NCBI GenBank assembly: GCA_013288545.1
Contig: JABDBR010000001.1
Coordinates: 1 to 64,000 of the forward strand
Reading direction: 5' to 3'
From: Nitrososphaerota archaeon
GTDB taxonomy: Archaea; Thermoproteota; Nitrososphaeria; Nitrososphaerales; Nitrosopumilaceae
DNA: 64,000 bases
Shown: positions 1 to 8,728 of the stretch, in pieces
Position numbering within the stretch: position 1 is the stretch's first letter
Layout: every line of letters starts with the position of its first letter
The notes under the pieces: generated by a model
The model's database searches: none
Told to the model about the DNA's origin: nothing
What the model saw: the letters and a program-made list of their open reading frames with translations, nothing else
Program-made: the position numbers and the translations under genes

Positions 1-696
1 TACATTATGAACAATATCTACTTGATTAGGATGAATGATGCTTTTGCCTACATATCCAAGATTTTTGGCAGTAAGAGAATCTTGTTTTAATCCAGAAATA
101 TCATCAAGATCTTGCCATATTGCATCAATTGCATATTTTCCTGCAGCTCTTGCATCCACTGGAACTTTTGCCCTTGAATATGTAGCCCCTTCTGGCTTTT
201 TTGTATACTCTACACCAAGATCATTTAACAGATCAAATACGCCAAAGACCAAGGCTGAGACTCTTTTGCTACATGATGCAATAGAATATGCATTTACAAC
301 ACCCTGAGTAGACTCTATTGATGCCATAAGTTCTATAGGCTTTAGTTTACGTTTTTTTTCTAATCCTACCATGATTTTTTCAATTTTCTTTATCTCGCTT
401 GCGGTGTTTACTTTTGGAATCACTATGCCATCAACACCTTTCTGGATAATTTCTGATAGGTCATCAGGTATTATTCCAGATGCAGGAGAATTGGTTCGCA
501 CGTAAATTTCAGAATTATATTCAGATCTATTTTGTAATGCATGTTTTATCAGATTTCTTGCGGATTTTTTTTCTCCTAGTGGAACAGAGTCTTCCAGATC
601 AAAACATACAATGTCTGCCTGGAGAGATTTTGCTTTTTCCAAGAATCGACTATTGTTGCCTGGAACAAACAAAAGACTACGTAGGAGTCTTGCCAT
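1..696 (-). CDS. HpcH/HpaI aldolase / citrate lyase beta (CitE)-like lyase, 3' end cut off
   Basis: The reading frame is open for 232 codons from an ATG at 696 and runs off the left edge, so the C-terminus is missing. The N-terminus reads MARLLRSLLFVPGNN and continues with FDLEDSVP, the usual opening of CitE/malyl-CoA lyase family TIM barrels. The last visible part has GYVGKSIIHPNQVDIV, the conserved loop of this family. Members cleave or form (citra)malyl-CoA type thioesters with a divalent metal; the substrate cannot be told from sequence. The stop codon of the dehydrogenase upstream is only 13 bases before this start, so the two are probably cotranscribed. Confidence 0.88.
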   Translation of the reverse strand, partial: MARLLRSLLFVPGNNSRFLEKAKSLQADIVCFDLEDSVPLGEKKSARNLIKHALQNRSEYNSEIYVRTNSPASGIIPDDLSEIIQKGVDGIVIPKVNTASEIKKIEKIMVGLEKKRKLKPIELMASIESTQGVVNAYSIASCSKRVSALVFGVFDLLNDLGVEYTKKPEGATYSRAKVPVDARAAGKYAIDAIWQDLDDISGLKQDSLTAKNLGYVGKSIIHPNQVDIVHNV

Positions 697-709
697 GGAT
701 AGAAAGAGT

Positions 710-1759
710 TTATGGTTTAAGCAAGATTTTGCCGACTAATCCCTTACCAGTAAGCATCTTGGTATGTGCTTCTGCGGCATTTTCAAAGTTATATACTGAA
801 TCTATTGTAGATTTAATTTTCTTTTTACCCATCCAATACAATCCTTGCTCTAGTTCTGCCTTTGTTCCTTGTGTAGAACCCAAGATATTGGTTCCTTTGA
901 AGAAGATATGTCTCAAGTCAGTCTTTGCGTCATACCCGGTAGTTGCTCCACAGGTTACCAGTGTTCCTCCATATTTTAACAAGGTAAGCTGATCATTCCA
1001 GTGTGTTTGACCAATGTGATCAAATGAAATATCAATACCACCAAATGGTTTTGCAATTTGTCTTACTTCTTTAGCCCAATCTGCTTTTCTATGATCAACT
1101 GCAAAATCTGCTCCAATCTCTTTTAGTTTGTCTAGTTTGTCTGGACTTCCTGTAGCAATTACATTACAGTTGTATAGTTTTGCAATCTGAATTCCAAAGC
1201 TTCCCACACCAGAACCTCCTCCCATGATAAGGACTGTTTGACCAGGATGAATTCTTGCTCTTCCTACAAGCATGTGCCATGAGGTAAGTAATGTCATAGA
1301 AGCTGCTGCAGCTTCATCAAAGCTTACGCCTTCTGGAATTTTTGCAACATTAACTTCAGGCAAGTGTGTAATTTCCGAAAATGCACCCCAAGTAGGTCCT
1401 GTTTGAAATCCCCAGATGGTTCTCTTTTGACAATCATATTCACGTCCGTCAGTACATGCTTCACATACTCTGCATGACATGTTTGAGTGTGAAACAACTC
1501 TGTCACCAACTTTGAAATTAGTAACGTCTTCTCCTATTGCAATAACTTCTCCTGCAGCATCTGAACCTGAGACATGTGGTAATGGTACAGCAACTGGTTG
1601 CCCTCTCATTCCCCAGATATCATTATAATTTAGGGCCGCTGCCTTGACACTGAAAACAACTTCATTTGGCTTTGGTTTTGGATCAGGTAATTCTTTTACA
1701 CTTAGAATTGATTTGTAATCATCATTTGGAGCATACTTATCATAAACAACTGCTTTCAT
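710..1759 (-). CDS. Zinc-binding MDR dehydrogenase (quinone oxidoreductase-like)
   Basis: This 349-residue protein has the length and layout of medium-chain dehydrogenases/reductases: an N-terminal GroES-like domain and a Rossmann domain with GGGSGVGSFG around residue 180. Cysteines at 96, 99, 102 and 110 match the four-Cys structural zinc site. The catalytic zinc ligands of classical alcohol dehydrogenases seem absent: the Cys position reads LNYND and the usual GHE is GSD, as in quinone oxidoreductases. An NAD(P)H-dependent reductase is therefore more likely than a zinc alcohol dehydrogenase; the substrate is unknown. It precedes the CitE-like lyase by 13 bases, so a shared acyl-CoA or organic acid pathway is possible. 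Confidence 0.88.
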   Translation of the reverse strand: MKAVVYDKYAPNDDYKSILSVKELPDPKPKPNEVVFSVKAAALNYNDIWGMRGQPVAVPLPHVSGSDAAGEVIAIGEDVTNFKVGDRVVSHSNMSCRVCEACTDGREYDCQKRTIWGFQTGPTWGAFSEITHLPEVNVAKIPEGVSFDEAAAASMTLLTSWHMLVGRARIHPGQTVLIMGGGSGVGSFGIQIAKLYNCNVIATGSPDKLDKLKEIGADFAVDHRKADWAKEVRQIAKPFGGIDISFDHIGQTHWNDQLTLLKYGGTLVTCGATTGYDAKTDLRHIFFKGTNILGSTQGTKAELEQGLYWMGKKKIKSTIDSVYNFENAAEAHTKMLTGKGLVGKILLKP

Positions 1760-1804
1760 ATTTGTAATCGTTCAATTTACCCCTAATATATTTTCCCTAG
1801 AGAA

Positions 1805-2083
1805 CTACTTGCGGTTAATCTTGAAATCTCGTTTAGGCTGTTGTGTTGACAATAAAATTTGCTTTAACTGATCATCAGAAATTTGTGAATTTAACCTTCC
1901 TTGAGACGCCAATCCTAAGAGATAATTTTCGACCATTGCTGCAAGATCGGGTTTAACCAATCTAACATTATTCAGCCTTAATCTAGCTTCAGCTGTTAGA
2001 AGAGTTTTTAGTGCATTTTCCTTTAAAGCAGAAACTTCGGCATCGCTTGGATTTCTATCATCATTTGGATTATGAGAGCTCAT
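1805..2083 (-). CDS. PDCD5/TFAR19-family DNA-binding protein
   Basis: This 92-residue, charged, helical protein has the PDCD5 signature in order: LKTLLTAEARLRLNNVRLV, then an AAMVENYLLGLASQGRL helix, then ISDDQLKQIL and a basic KRDFKI tail. Archaeal homologues are small nucleic acid-binding proteins that commonly lie beside S19e, as here: the S19e stop is 7 bases upstream of this start. No catalytic role is expected. The order S19e then PDCD5 on one strand supports cotranscription with translation genes. Confidence 0.9.
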   Translation of the reverse strand: MSSHNPNDDRNPSDAEVSALKENALKTLLTAEARLRLNNVRLVKPDLAAMVENYLLGLASQGRLNSQISDDQLKQILLSTQQPKRDFKINRK

Positions 2084-2090
2084 GATGCCA

Positions 2091-2543
2091 CTAGGAATAT
2101 TTCTTCAGATTTGGATTCTTTACAATCAATTCATTCAAGATTTCAGTTGATAGTCTATCAAGTTTCTTCATACCCTCATGAGATATTGTTCTACCTTTTC
2201 CTTCAACTTTATCTAGATAACCTAATTTTTCTAAACTATGTACTGCTGTTCTAATTATTGCACCGCCAGCATCTCTGTGATGAGCTCCTCCGTAACCAAC
2301 AGGTTTTGTACCTCCATACATTGATCTTAGATCATTTATGCCAATAGGTCCGTGCAAGTAAATTTTTCTTAGAAGAGATGCACATCTAGTGTAATACCAA
2401 TCACTCTGTTGCGGAGGTTTTACTGCATGAGCACCAGTCTTAACAAATGGAATCCAGCTTGGTTGTACAATATCTTCATTCTTTAAAGTCTCGGATAATT
2501 TACCGATCAATAAATCCGCTGGTACATCGTATGCCTTTGCCAT
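2091..2543 (-). CDS. rps19e: 30S ribosomal protein S19e
   Basis: A 150-residue small-subunit protein found only in archaea and eukaryotes. It opens with MAKAYDVPADLLI and carries SDWYYTRCASLLRKIY, the family core, then GPIGINDLR and the conserved GAHHRDAGGAIIR loop. An in-frame ATG three codons upstream (2552) is possible, but 2543 gives the usual S19e N-terminus and is preferred. It lies between the RNase P subunit upstream and the PDCD5 gene downstream with short gaps, forming a conserved archaeal translation cluster. Confidence 0.96.
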   Translation of the reverse strand: MAKAYDVPADLLIGKLSETLKNEDIVQPSWIPFVKTGAHAVKPPQQSDWYYTRCASLLRKIYLHGPIGINDLRSMYGGTKPVGYGGAHHRDAGGAIIRTAVHSLEKLGYLDKVEGKGRTISHEGMKKLDRLSTEILNELIVKNPNLKKYS

Positions 2544-2574
2544 AAAAACCAAAATTCAAAGTTCGTCTTATAAA

Positions 2575-2895
2575 TCATTGACCTATTGGAATTTGTTTTT
2601 TAATTATCTTTCTATATGTATGATTACAGAAAGTACAGGTAATGCGTATTGATTTAACATTGCTCCTGCCTATTCGTATCCTTGCTGTAAATCCCGGCAC
2701 GATAAATTTTTTACATTTTTTGCAATAATTTGACCTTAACTCATATGGCATTCTAATACGGTATTTCGTACAAAGCCTTTTGGCAAGTAATGCTTGCCTT
2801 TCTGCCAATTCTGGATTAGATCTAGCGTTAGATATGGCATTTTTAATTAGGATTTTCATTCGTTCTATTATGAGATCCTTAATTGCAGGTTTCAT
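2575..2895 (-). CDS. rnp4: RNase P protein component 4 (Rpp21/Rpr2 family)
   Basis: This 106-residue basic protein has an N-terminal helical part (LAKRLCTKYRIRMP) followed by a zinc ribbon, with cysteine pairs in YCKKCKKF and CTFCNHTYRK. This is the layout of archaeal Rnp4, which binds the RNase P RNA with Rnp1 and helps tRNA 5' processing. It starts the minus-strand group Rnp4, S19e, PDCD5. The divergent Nep1 gene begins 35 bases away, so the two face each other across a short shared promoter region. Confidence 0.92.
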   Translation of the reverse strand: MKPAIKDLIIERMKILIKNAISNARSNPELAERQALLAKRLCTKYRIRMPYELRSNYCKKCKKFIVPGFTARIRIGRSNVKSIRITCTFCNHTYRKIIKKQIPIGQ

Positions 2896-2929
2896 GTTGT
2901 TTAATAATTCCCACCCTTAAAATACAATC

Positions 2930-3598
2930 TTGCTCTCGCTTGTAATAACAGAATCTGCGTTAGAACTGGTACCTATAGAGTTACAAAGACATAATTCTGT
3001 TACAGCATCTGCTAGAAGATTTAACAAAAGACCATCTGAAATTTTACTGGACGTATCATGGCATTTTGCTGCAATGAAGGGAATCAAAAATGAGATAAAA
3101 AGAGGAAGACCGGATCTGGTTCATTTCTCTCTACTTGAGGCTTGTAGCATTCCTCTCTATTTTGAAAATAAGTTGAATGTGTTTGTTCATACCATTGATG
3201 ATAAGGTTATTTTCATAGGTCAAAATGTAAGATTACCGAAATCATATCATAGGTTCATAGGACTTGTTGAAAAATTATATGCAACTAAAGAAATCAAAGA
3301 AAACAACAATACACTTCTTACATTGAAAGACATGAGTTTTGGAGAATTAATTAAAAAAATCAATCCAGAACAAACAATTGCACTTTCAAGCAAAGGTATC
3401 AAAAGCTCTTATCAAAAATTAGCTGAGGAGGTAAAAGATAACACTTGTCTTATAGTAGGAGGATTTTCAAAAGGTCAATTTTCTGATAAGAATAAAGAAT
3501 ATTTTGACAAGACAGTGTCTGTGGACAATAATCCACTTGAAGCTCATATCATAATTTCGCGCATACTCTATGAACACGAAAAAAGAATTATTATGTAG
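2930..3598 (+). CDS. nep1: rRNA small subunit pseudouridine methyltransferase Nep1
   Basis: A SPOUT-class methyltransferase that N1-methylates a pseudouridine in 16S rRNA helix 35. The 222 residues match Nep1 in length. Recognisable segments are SLVITESALELVP at the start, LDVSWHFAAM, the GRPDLVHFSLLEA motif, and near the C-terminus a VGGFSKGQF loop, a glycine-rich loop of the cofactor knot. The start is TTG at 2930: the sequence gives the expected Nep1 N-terminus and no better ATG is near. Its stop lies 21 bases before tRNA-Gly. Confidence 0.94.
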   Translation: MLSLVITESALELVPIELQRHNSVTASARRFNKRPSEILLDVSWHFAAMKGIKNEIKRGRPDLVHFSLLEACSIPLYFENKLNVFVHTIDDKVIFIGQNVRLPKSYHRFIGLVEKLYATKEIKENNNTLLTLKDMSFGELIKKINPEQTIALSSKGIKSSYQKLAEEVKDNTCLIVGGFSKGQFSDKNKEYFDKTVSVDNNPLEAHIIISRILYEHEKRIIM

Positions 3599-3618
3599 GT
3601 CCAAGATTGGCACAGTGA

Positions 3619-3692
3619 GCGGTCGTAGTATAGTTTGGTTAGTACACTGGCCTTCCAAGCCCGTTACCCGGGTTCAAATCCCGGCGACCGCA
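3619..3692 (+). tRNA. tRNA-Gly (anticodon UCC)
   Basis: The cloverleaf can be drawn by eye. The acceptor GCGGTCG pairs fully with CGACCGC. The D arm is GTAT/GTAC around AGTTTGGTTA, the anticodon loop is CTTCCAA with TCC at 34-36, and the T arm is CCGGG-TTCAAAT-CCCGG. The discriminator is A at 3692, and no intron or encoded CCA is seen. The anticodon stem CTGGC/GCCCG contains one T-C mismatch (positions 28-42), which is slightly unusual. Confidence 0.96.
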
Positions 3693-3705
3693 TTCTAATA
3701 TTTTA

Positions 3706-4857
3706 TCATGAAATTATTCCAATCAAGATCAAATATTGGATAGAACCAACAAATGTATTATCATCAATTTCATTTGTAAACCACAAGTGAGCATTTTTCT
3801 GGAACCAGTGAGGTATTGTGGAAACAGTGTTTTTTCCATTATTGGATTGGATTATGTTATGTTCCATTAGATAATCAATTACAGAGTAAAAATTCCCATC
3901 ATGTGCATTCCCATCTGACCATAAACCTGCGACTTGTTTTGTCCAAATAGGAATAGTAGGTCCATACGTCGTCATATTCTGTGGTTTTTCATTATGAAAA
4001 AGATAAAACCATGTAATACCAGATTTTGTGTTATCCTTCAGATATCCACTTAGAAATACATCATTTTTTACTTGAAAAAATGATTTTTCAGATATATTAT
4101 TTGTTCTAAAAGTAATTTTGGTACCATTTTCAAATGATGGATAGTCTGAGAAGCTTAACACTTTGATAGTAAACGATCCATTGTTTGTCTCATCAGAGGA
4201 AATTTCTTTTGTAATCAGTTTTCCGCCTGCCTTGTCGACAAGTTCAGATGCAAATTGTGTTTGCAGATAGTTTATTATTTTATGATCAGGGTCAGCAAAG
4301 GAATAATCAATGTTTTCCCCCGGTTGTAGGTTACAGGTTTCTTGTTGCCACAAAGAAGAATTCTTTATTGCATCAATCATAAGTTGACCATGAAGTAGTT
4401 CATGGTACAATATAACTAAATTTTCAATGTTATGCAATTGTGGGTCTATTTGAGTATCATTAGATATGACTTTGGGATTAAGTCTAAGTTCATTATTACA
4501 ATCTAGAGAAATTTTTCCATTCTGTATGGTTTCAGAACAATGCCATGTATACGAACCTCCTGTAACTAGATCCTGATGAACTGTACTTTCGTCAAATTTT
4601 GCTAATTTAGTTTTGACTATGGTTATAATTTGATTATTTGTATCATGAAAATTACAAGAAAAAGTATTGACCATAGGTTTTTGAAATGTTCCAATTACGT
4701 CAGATACATCTTTTTTTGGTTCATCAACTGTCTTAAATTTGGCAAGCAATTGATCAAATATGGTTTTTTCTTCATTTGTAGGGGATTCGTATAATGCATA
4801 CGCCGGAATGATGTTTATGATTAGTAATGCTATACTCAGAACTCCGACATACTTCAT
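3706..4857 (-). CDS. Exported HExxH protein with two C-terminal IPxW repeats
   Basis: The 383-residue protein starts with a signal peptide (about 1-21, ending AYA). HELLHG at 152-157 fits the HExxH zinc-peptidase motif, and a Glu about 20 residues later could be a third ligand. The mature part has four Cys (68, 107, 120 and near 174) that could form disulfides outside the cell. The C-terminus holds two degenerate copies of a roughly 35-residue repeat, IPIWTKQVAGLW and IPHWFQKNAHLW, the second ending IQYLILIGII; the same repeat ends the protein at 15300. The fold family is not recognised, so peptidase activity is inferred from the motif only. It lies 25 bases downstream of the glycosidase-like gene. 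Confidence 0.75.
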   Translation of the reverse strand: MKYVGVLSIALLIINIIPAYALYESPTNEEKTIFDQLLAKFKTVDEPKKDVSDVIGTFQKPMVNTFSCNFHDTNNQIITIVKTKLAKFDESTVHQDLVTGGSYTWHCSETIQNGKISLDCNNELRLNPKVISNDTQIDPQLHNIENLVILYHELLHGQLMIDAIKNSSLWQQETCNLQPGENIDYSFADPDHKIINYLQTQFASELVDKAGGKLITKEISSDETNNGSFTIKVLSFSDYPSFENGTKITFRTNNISEKSFFQVKNDVFLSGYLKDNTKSGITWFYLFHNEKPQNMTTYGPTIPIWTKQVAGLWSDGNAHDGNFYSVIDYLMEHNIIQSNNGKNTVSTIPHWFQKNAHLWFTNEIDDNTFVGSIQYLILIGIIS

Positions 4858-4882
4858 AGGGAAGAAACTTGTAATTTAGTAA

Positions 4883-6031
4883 TTAAGAGTTGGGAATAGA
4901 TTGTATTTGATGTTTCAATTCATCCCAAGCAGGTTTTGGATTTTTGTCCACATCAAACAAACCACTACCACATAGATATGCTGCAGTATTGTTCAAGACT
5001 TCATTGTTGGCAAATATGGAATTACTACCTAGGTTTAGCGAGTTGTAACATGTATCAACTGGTCTATCATACTGTCTATACCAAGTTAGAAATTCGAAAT
5101 CAGATTGATTCTTTTTATAAAAGTCGTATACAATTTTTACAAATTTTTGCTGATCTTCCTTTGTTCCATTAATAGACTTGTCAGTACTCCAACCAACTTC
5201 CATTAGTGCAATTTTCTTACCCTGGGCAAAGTCAATCATCTTTTGCAAATTTGCACCTTCCTTCTCTGTACTATTACTTTCATAATATAGCAAATCTACG
5301 GGTGCATAAGAATACGCTACAAAGTCACCTTGGTTTAGTTTCCCTACAATATCACCTTGACCATGATCTGATATATCATTTAGTGAGAACCAATTTCCAA
5401 ATTTGATGTTTGGATGCTTTGCTTTTAATTTGTCATATACACCATTAAAGAAATCCACATATTGAGGAATTTCACTTGGATGATCTCTAAAGTAATTGTC
5501 AACATTACCTCCAATGATAACATAATCCACTATGTAATACCTTGAGAGTATGGCATCAAGAGTGGTTACTGTTTGATCTTGAAGTTTTTTGTCAAGTTGT
5601 GGTTTTCCCATCCAGTCTGGGAATGGTCCCAAAATTTGGTTGTTGATTACTGAAAAGTAAAGTGTGACGTTGAGACCTTGTTCACGATTTAGTCCCATCA
5701 GAATATCTGAATAGCCCCAGTTGTAAGTTCCTTGCTTGGGTTCCATGATAGGCCAGGAAAGATAGACATTGCTTCTTCCTATTCCTGTTGATGCGGCTTG
5801 AGCATATGCATCTTTGATTTCTTGAAGAGTTGGTTTCTGAGTAGGAGGCATGATAACAAGACCAAGTTTTGGATTATGCGAAAGATTTCCAGGTTGTGTA
5901 GTAGATGAAGATCCAGTTTGTGAAATAGTTTGTAATTGTGGTAGTAACACAAAGAAAGTCACTGCAATGGCTATTGCAACTCCTGCTCCAATAGCGGCAC
6001 CAATGATTTTCTTATTCAATAATATCTTCAA
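4883..6031 (-). CDS. Membrane-anchored glycoside-hydrolase-like TIM barrel protein
   Basis: The 382-residue protein has an N-terminal membrane anchor (about 9-31), a Ser/Thr-rich linker, then a barrel-like domain. SWPIMEPKQGTYNW near residue 92 resembles the beta-2 strand of clan A glycosidases. MEVGWST with Glu278 looks like the nucleophile strand. At the acid/base position, where related proteins read GNEVD, this one has GGNVDNY, so Glu is replaced by Asn176. It is either a sugar-binding or altered enzyme, or the assignment of the acid/base residue is wrong. It sits outside the cell on the cytoplasmic membrane and is probably cotranscribed with the HExxH protein. Confidence 0.7.
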   Translation of the reverse strand: MKILLNKKIIGAAIGAGVAIAIAVTFFVLLPQLQTISQTGSSSTTQPGNLSHNPKLGLVIMPPTQKPTLQEIKDAYAQAASTGIGRSNVYLSWPIMEPKQGTYNWGYSDILMGLNREQGLNVTLYFSVINNQILGPFPDWMGKPQLDKKLQDQTVTTLDAILSRYYIVDYVIIGGNVDNYFRDHPSEIPQYVDFFNGVYDKLKAKHPNIKFGNWFSLNDISDHGQGDIVGKLNQGDFVAYSYAPVDLLYYESNSTEKEGANLQKMIDFAQGKKIALMEVGWSTDKSINGTKEDQQKFVKIVYDFYKKNQSDFEFLTWYRQYDRPVDTCYNSLNLGSNSIFANNEVLNNTAAYLCGSGLFDVDKNPKPAWDELKHQIQSIPNS

Positions 6032-6070
6032 GAATTGGAGATACTAAAAGAGTTTTGATTTGAAGAAATC

Positions 6071-8728
6071 CTATCCAGATGTACAGCCGCTATATCCACA
6101 TTCAATACACACACTACATCCTTCTGCAAATACCAAGTTGTTTTTGCATGTAGGACACAATCTTTCTTCCATTTGTTCTGGTGTGAGTGCTGGTGCTGGA
6201 GAAGATACTACACTATCTGGAATTTTTATCTGAAGTGCTCTTTCTATCTCAGTTTTTAGATATGCATTTGTAACATTCTTTGAGATATAGTCTGTCACAT
6301 AACTACTTGGAGTTACTTGGAAGTTCTTTTGAACATTATTTCCTGTCATGTGTAATACTTGTTCATGTCTTGAACCATCTCTGAATACAGTGATTCCTTT
6401 CAGACCAAGATCGTGTGCTAGTAGATATGCAGCTTTTACATCATCTGATGAGACATCATTTGGCATGTTGATTGTCTTGGCAATTGCATTACCTATCCAA
6501 CGCTGCCATACTCCCTGAGCCATCAGATGATCAGCCCAGTGAATATCCATTGCTGTAACAAATATCTTCTGCATCCATTCTGGAATCTCGGCTATTCCCT
6601 TTACAGAACCATAGTTATTTGCAATCTTTTCTAGAATTTGATCGTTGTATAGGCCATGTTCTTTGAGTACTGCTTCAAAGATTTTGTTAGTATAGAAAAA
6701 TCTACCCACTGTTACTCTTTTTTCAAAGACTAGAGCAAACATTGGCTCCATTCCGTTTGAGCAGTCAGCTATCATCGATAGTGTACCAGTAGGAGCAACG
6801 GTTGTTGTTAGAACATTTCTGATACCATGTTTCTGGATTTTGGCAATCAGAGCATCCCAATCATAAGTACGGGCACTCTTTGGTTTCTCATAATACCCAG
6901 CAACAGGAATTTTACCTTCTGGATATTCGGTTTTTGAACAGAGTGGGAATGGCCCTCGTGTCTTTGCAAGTGCAATGCTTTCTTCCATTGAATAGTACGT
7001 CAGTGCTTCAGCAAGCTTCTCTTGGAATTCATAGCCTTCTTGTGAGTTATATGGGATTCGTAATTTGAACAATAGATCAGCAACTCCCATTACTCCAAGT
7101 CCAATTCTTCTAGAATCTTTTGATGCCTTGTCAATTTCTGGAATTGGATATGTATTGACATCTATTACATTATCAAGGAATCTTGTTGTCTTTCGTATGG
7201 TTTCTTCATATCTTTGCCAGTCAAATTCGTATTGACCATCTGCTTTTCTCTTGACATAATTAGATAGATTGATCGAACCAAGGTTACATGATTCGTATGG
7301 ATAGAGACTTTGTTCTCCACATGGGTTTGTTGCTCGTATTGGCTCACCTCTTGCTTTTGCAAAAACATTGTATTTGTTTATGATATCAAAGAAGATCAAT
7401 CCTGGTTCACCACTCTTCCATGCAGAAAGTGCAATCAGATCAATCAAGTGATGTGCGTTTATTTCTCTTACAGGAGTTCTCTCTCGTGGACTTCGAAGAA
7501 CAAATTTTCCATCAGCTGAATTGACAAGTGCTTCCCAAAAGTCTTCCCAAACTCCTACACTTACATTAAAGTTTTCAAGAACACCTGGTTTTGTCTTTGC
7601 AGTAATGAATTTTTCAATATCTGGATGCCATGCTTCTATGATTCCCATGTTTGCACCCCTTCGTTTTCCTCCTTGTTTGACTACTTCAGTTACAGTGTTA
7701 ATGATGTTCATAAAAGAGACAGGACCTGAAGCTACTCCAGATGTTGATGCTACCATATCTCCCTCTTGCCTCAAATCTGAATAGTTGATACCAACTCCAC
7801 CTCCGGATTTGAATATCAATGCAGCATCAGAGGATGATTTCATTATCTTTTCCATATCGTCTTCCATTGCAAGAACAAAACATGCTGAAAGTTGGCCTAA
7901 TCGTGCACCAGCATTCATCATAGTTGGAGAATTTGGCAAAAAGTCTTGAGCAACCATCAAATCTGCAGCTTCTTTAATGCGTTCTGTGTATTGTTCAAAC
8001 TTGTTTGCAGCTAACATGGTCAATAATTCCCTAAAGCTGACTTTCATCTGGCCATGTTTTGCCAAGTCTATGTAATGATTTATCATTGATCTAAAATGAT
8101 ATTTATTAAGATAGTATTTTCCTATCTTGAATTTGTAGTTAAAGTCATCAAGTTTGTCTAGATATCTTGCGGCTTCCTCTACACTCTGGGTATTACCTCC
8201 TTCAATTTGAAATATTGAAGTATCCCTAATGACATCTGCAAGACCTACTAAGATAGCAACTCTTTCAAACATTTCGCCTGGGCTTTCAGTTATCTGACCT
8301 TTGTTATTTCTAAGCAGGTATCTTGATGCCAAGACTCTCAAGCAATTAAGATCAAATTTCTTTGCTACACTATCAAGAGATTTAGATTCTAAAACTTTCA
8401 TCTTTTCTTCTCGAACTCTTCGTCGTTCGTGTCGGTATAGGATGTATGCCTTGGCGATCTCACTGAGTCCTTCCTCAATTAGAGTAGACTCGACCATATC
8501 TTGCACATCTTCTACGCTTGGTGCTTCTGAACCAGAAAATCCCCGATTCACAAGTTTTGTAAGAACATGATTTGCTAGTTTATCTGCCAGACCATGATCT
8601 GATCTTCCGCAAGCAACAAGTGCTTTGTAGATTGCGCTTGAAATTTTATCTCTTTGGAAATCTGATACTCGACCATCGCGCTTCTTTACTTGCAAGATCG
8701 AATTTTCTATTTGTGAAAAATCTGTCAA
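6071..8728 (-). CDS. nrdJ: Adenosylcobalamin-dependent (class II) ribonucleotide reductase
   Basis: An 885-residue enzyme making deoxyribonucleotides with a B12-generated radical, so no oxygen or iron subunit is needed. An ATP-cone (VKKRDGRVSDF, about 14-105) gives allosteric control. The catalytic domain shows LSACFVL (first redox Cys), FKSGGGVGINYSDLR (cofactor region), NPCGEQ (active-site Asn, Cys, Glu) and SCNLGSINLSNY. The C-terminus has two CxxC pairs and a final GYSGCTSG that likely re-reduces the active site. The start is TTG at 8728, chosen because GGGGAG lies just upstream. It follows the HTH/NrdD-like gene across 229 bases on the same strand. Confidence 0.96.
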   Translation of the reverse strand: MTDFSQIENSILQVKKRDGRVSDFQRDKISSAIYKALVACGRSDHGLADKLANHVLTKLVNRGFSGSEAPSVEDVQDMVESTLIEEGLSEIAKAYILYRHERRRVREEKMKVLESKSLDSVAKKFDLNCLRVLASRYLLRNNKGQITESPGEMFERVAILVGLADVIRDTSIFQIEGGNTQSVEEAARYLDKLDDFNYKFKIGKYYLNKYHFRSMINHYIDLAKHGQMKVSFRELLTMLAANKFEQYTERIKEAADLMVAQDFLPNSPTMMNAGARLGQLSACFVLAMEDDMEKIMKSSSDAALIFKSGGGVGINYSDLRQEGDMVASTSGVASGPVSFMNIINTVTEVVKQGGKRRGANMGIIEAWHPDIEKFITAKTKPGVLENFNVSVGVWEDFWEALVNSADGKFVLRSPRERTPVREINAHHLIDLIALSAWKSGEPGLIFFDIINKYNVFAKARGEPIRATNPCGEQSLYPYESCNLGSINLSNYVKRKADGQYEFDWQRYEETIRKTTRFLDNVIDVNTYPIPEIDKASKDSRRIGLGVMGVADLLFKLRIPYNSQEGYEFQEKLAEALTYYSMEESIALAKTRGPFPLCSKTEYPEGKIPVAGYYEKPKSARTYDWDALIAKIQKHGIRNVLTTTVAPTGTLSMIADCSNGMEPMFALVFEKRVTVGRFFYTNKIFEAVLKEHGLYNDQILEKIANNYGSVKGIAEIPEWMQKIFVTAMDIHWADHLMAQGVWQRWIGNAIAKTINMPNDVSSDDVKAAYLLAHDLGLKGITVFRDGSRHEQVLHMTGNNVQKNFQVTPSSYVTDYISKNVTNAYLKTEIERALQIKIPDSVVSSPAPALTPEQMEERLCPTCKNNLVFAEGCSVCIECGYSGCTSG

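Noticed and set aside
480-992. 170-codon frame on the plus strand
   Set aside because: It runs opposite the well-supported CitE-like and MDR genes and shows no family features.
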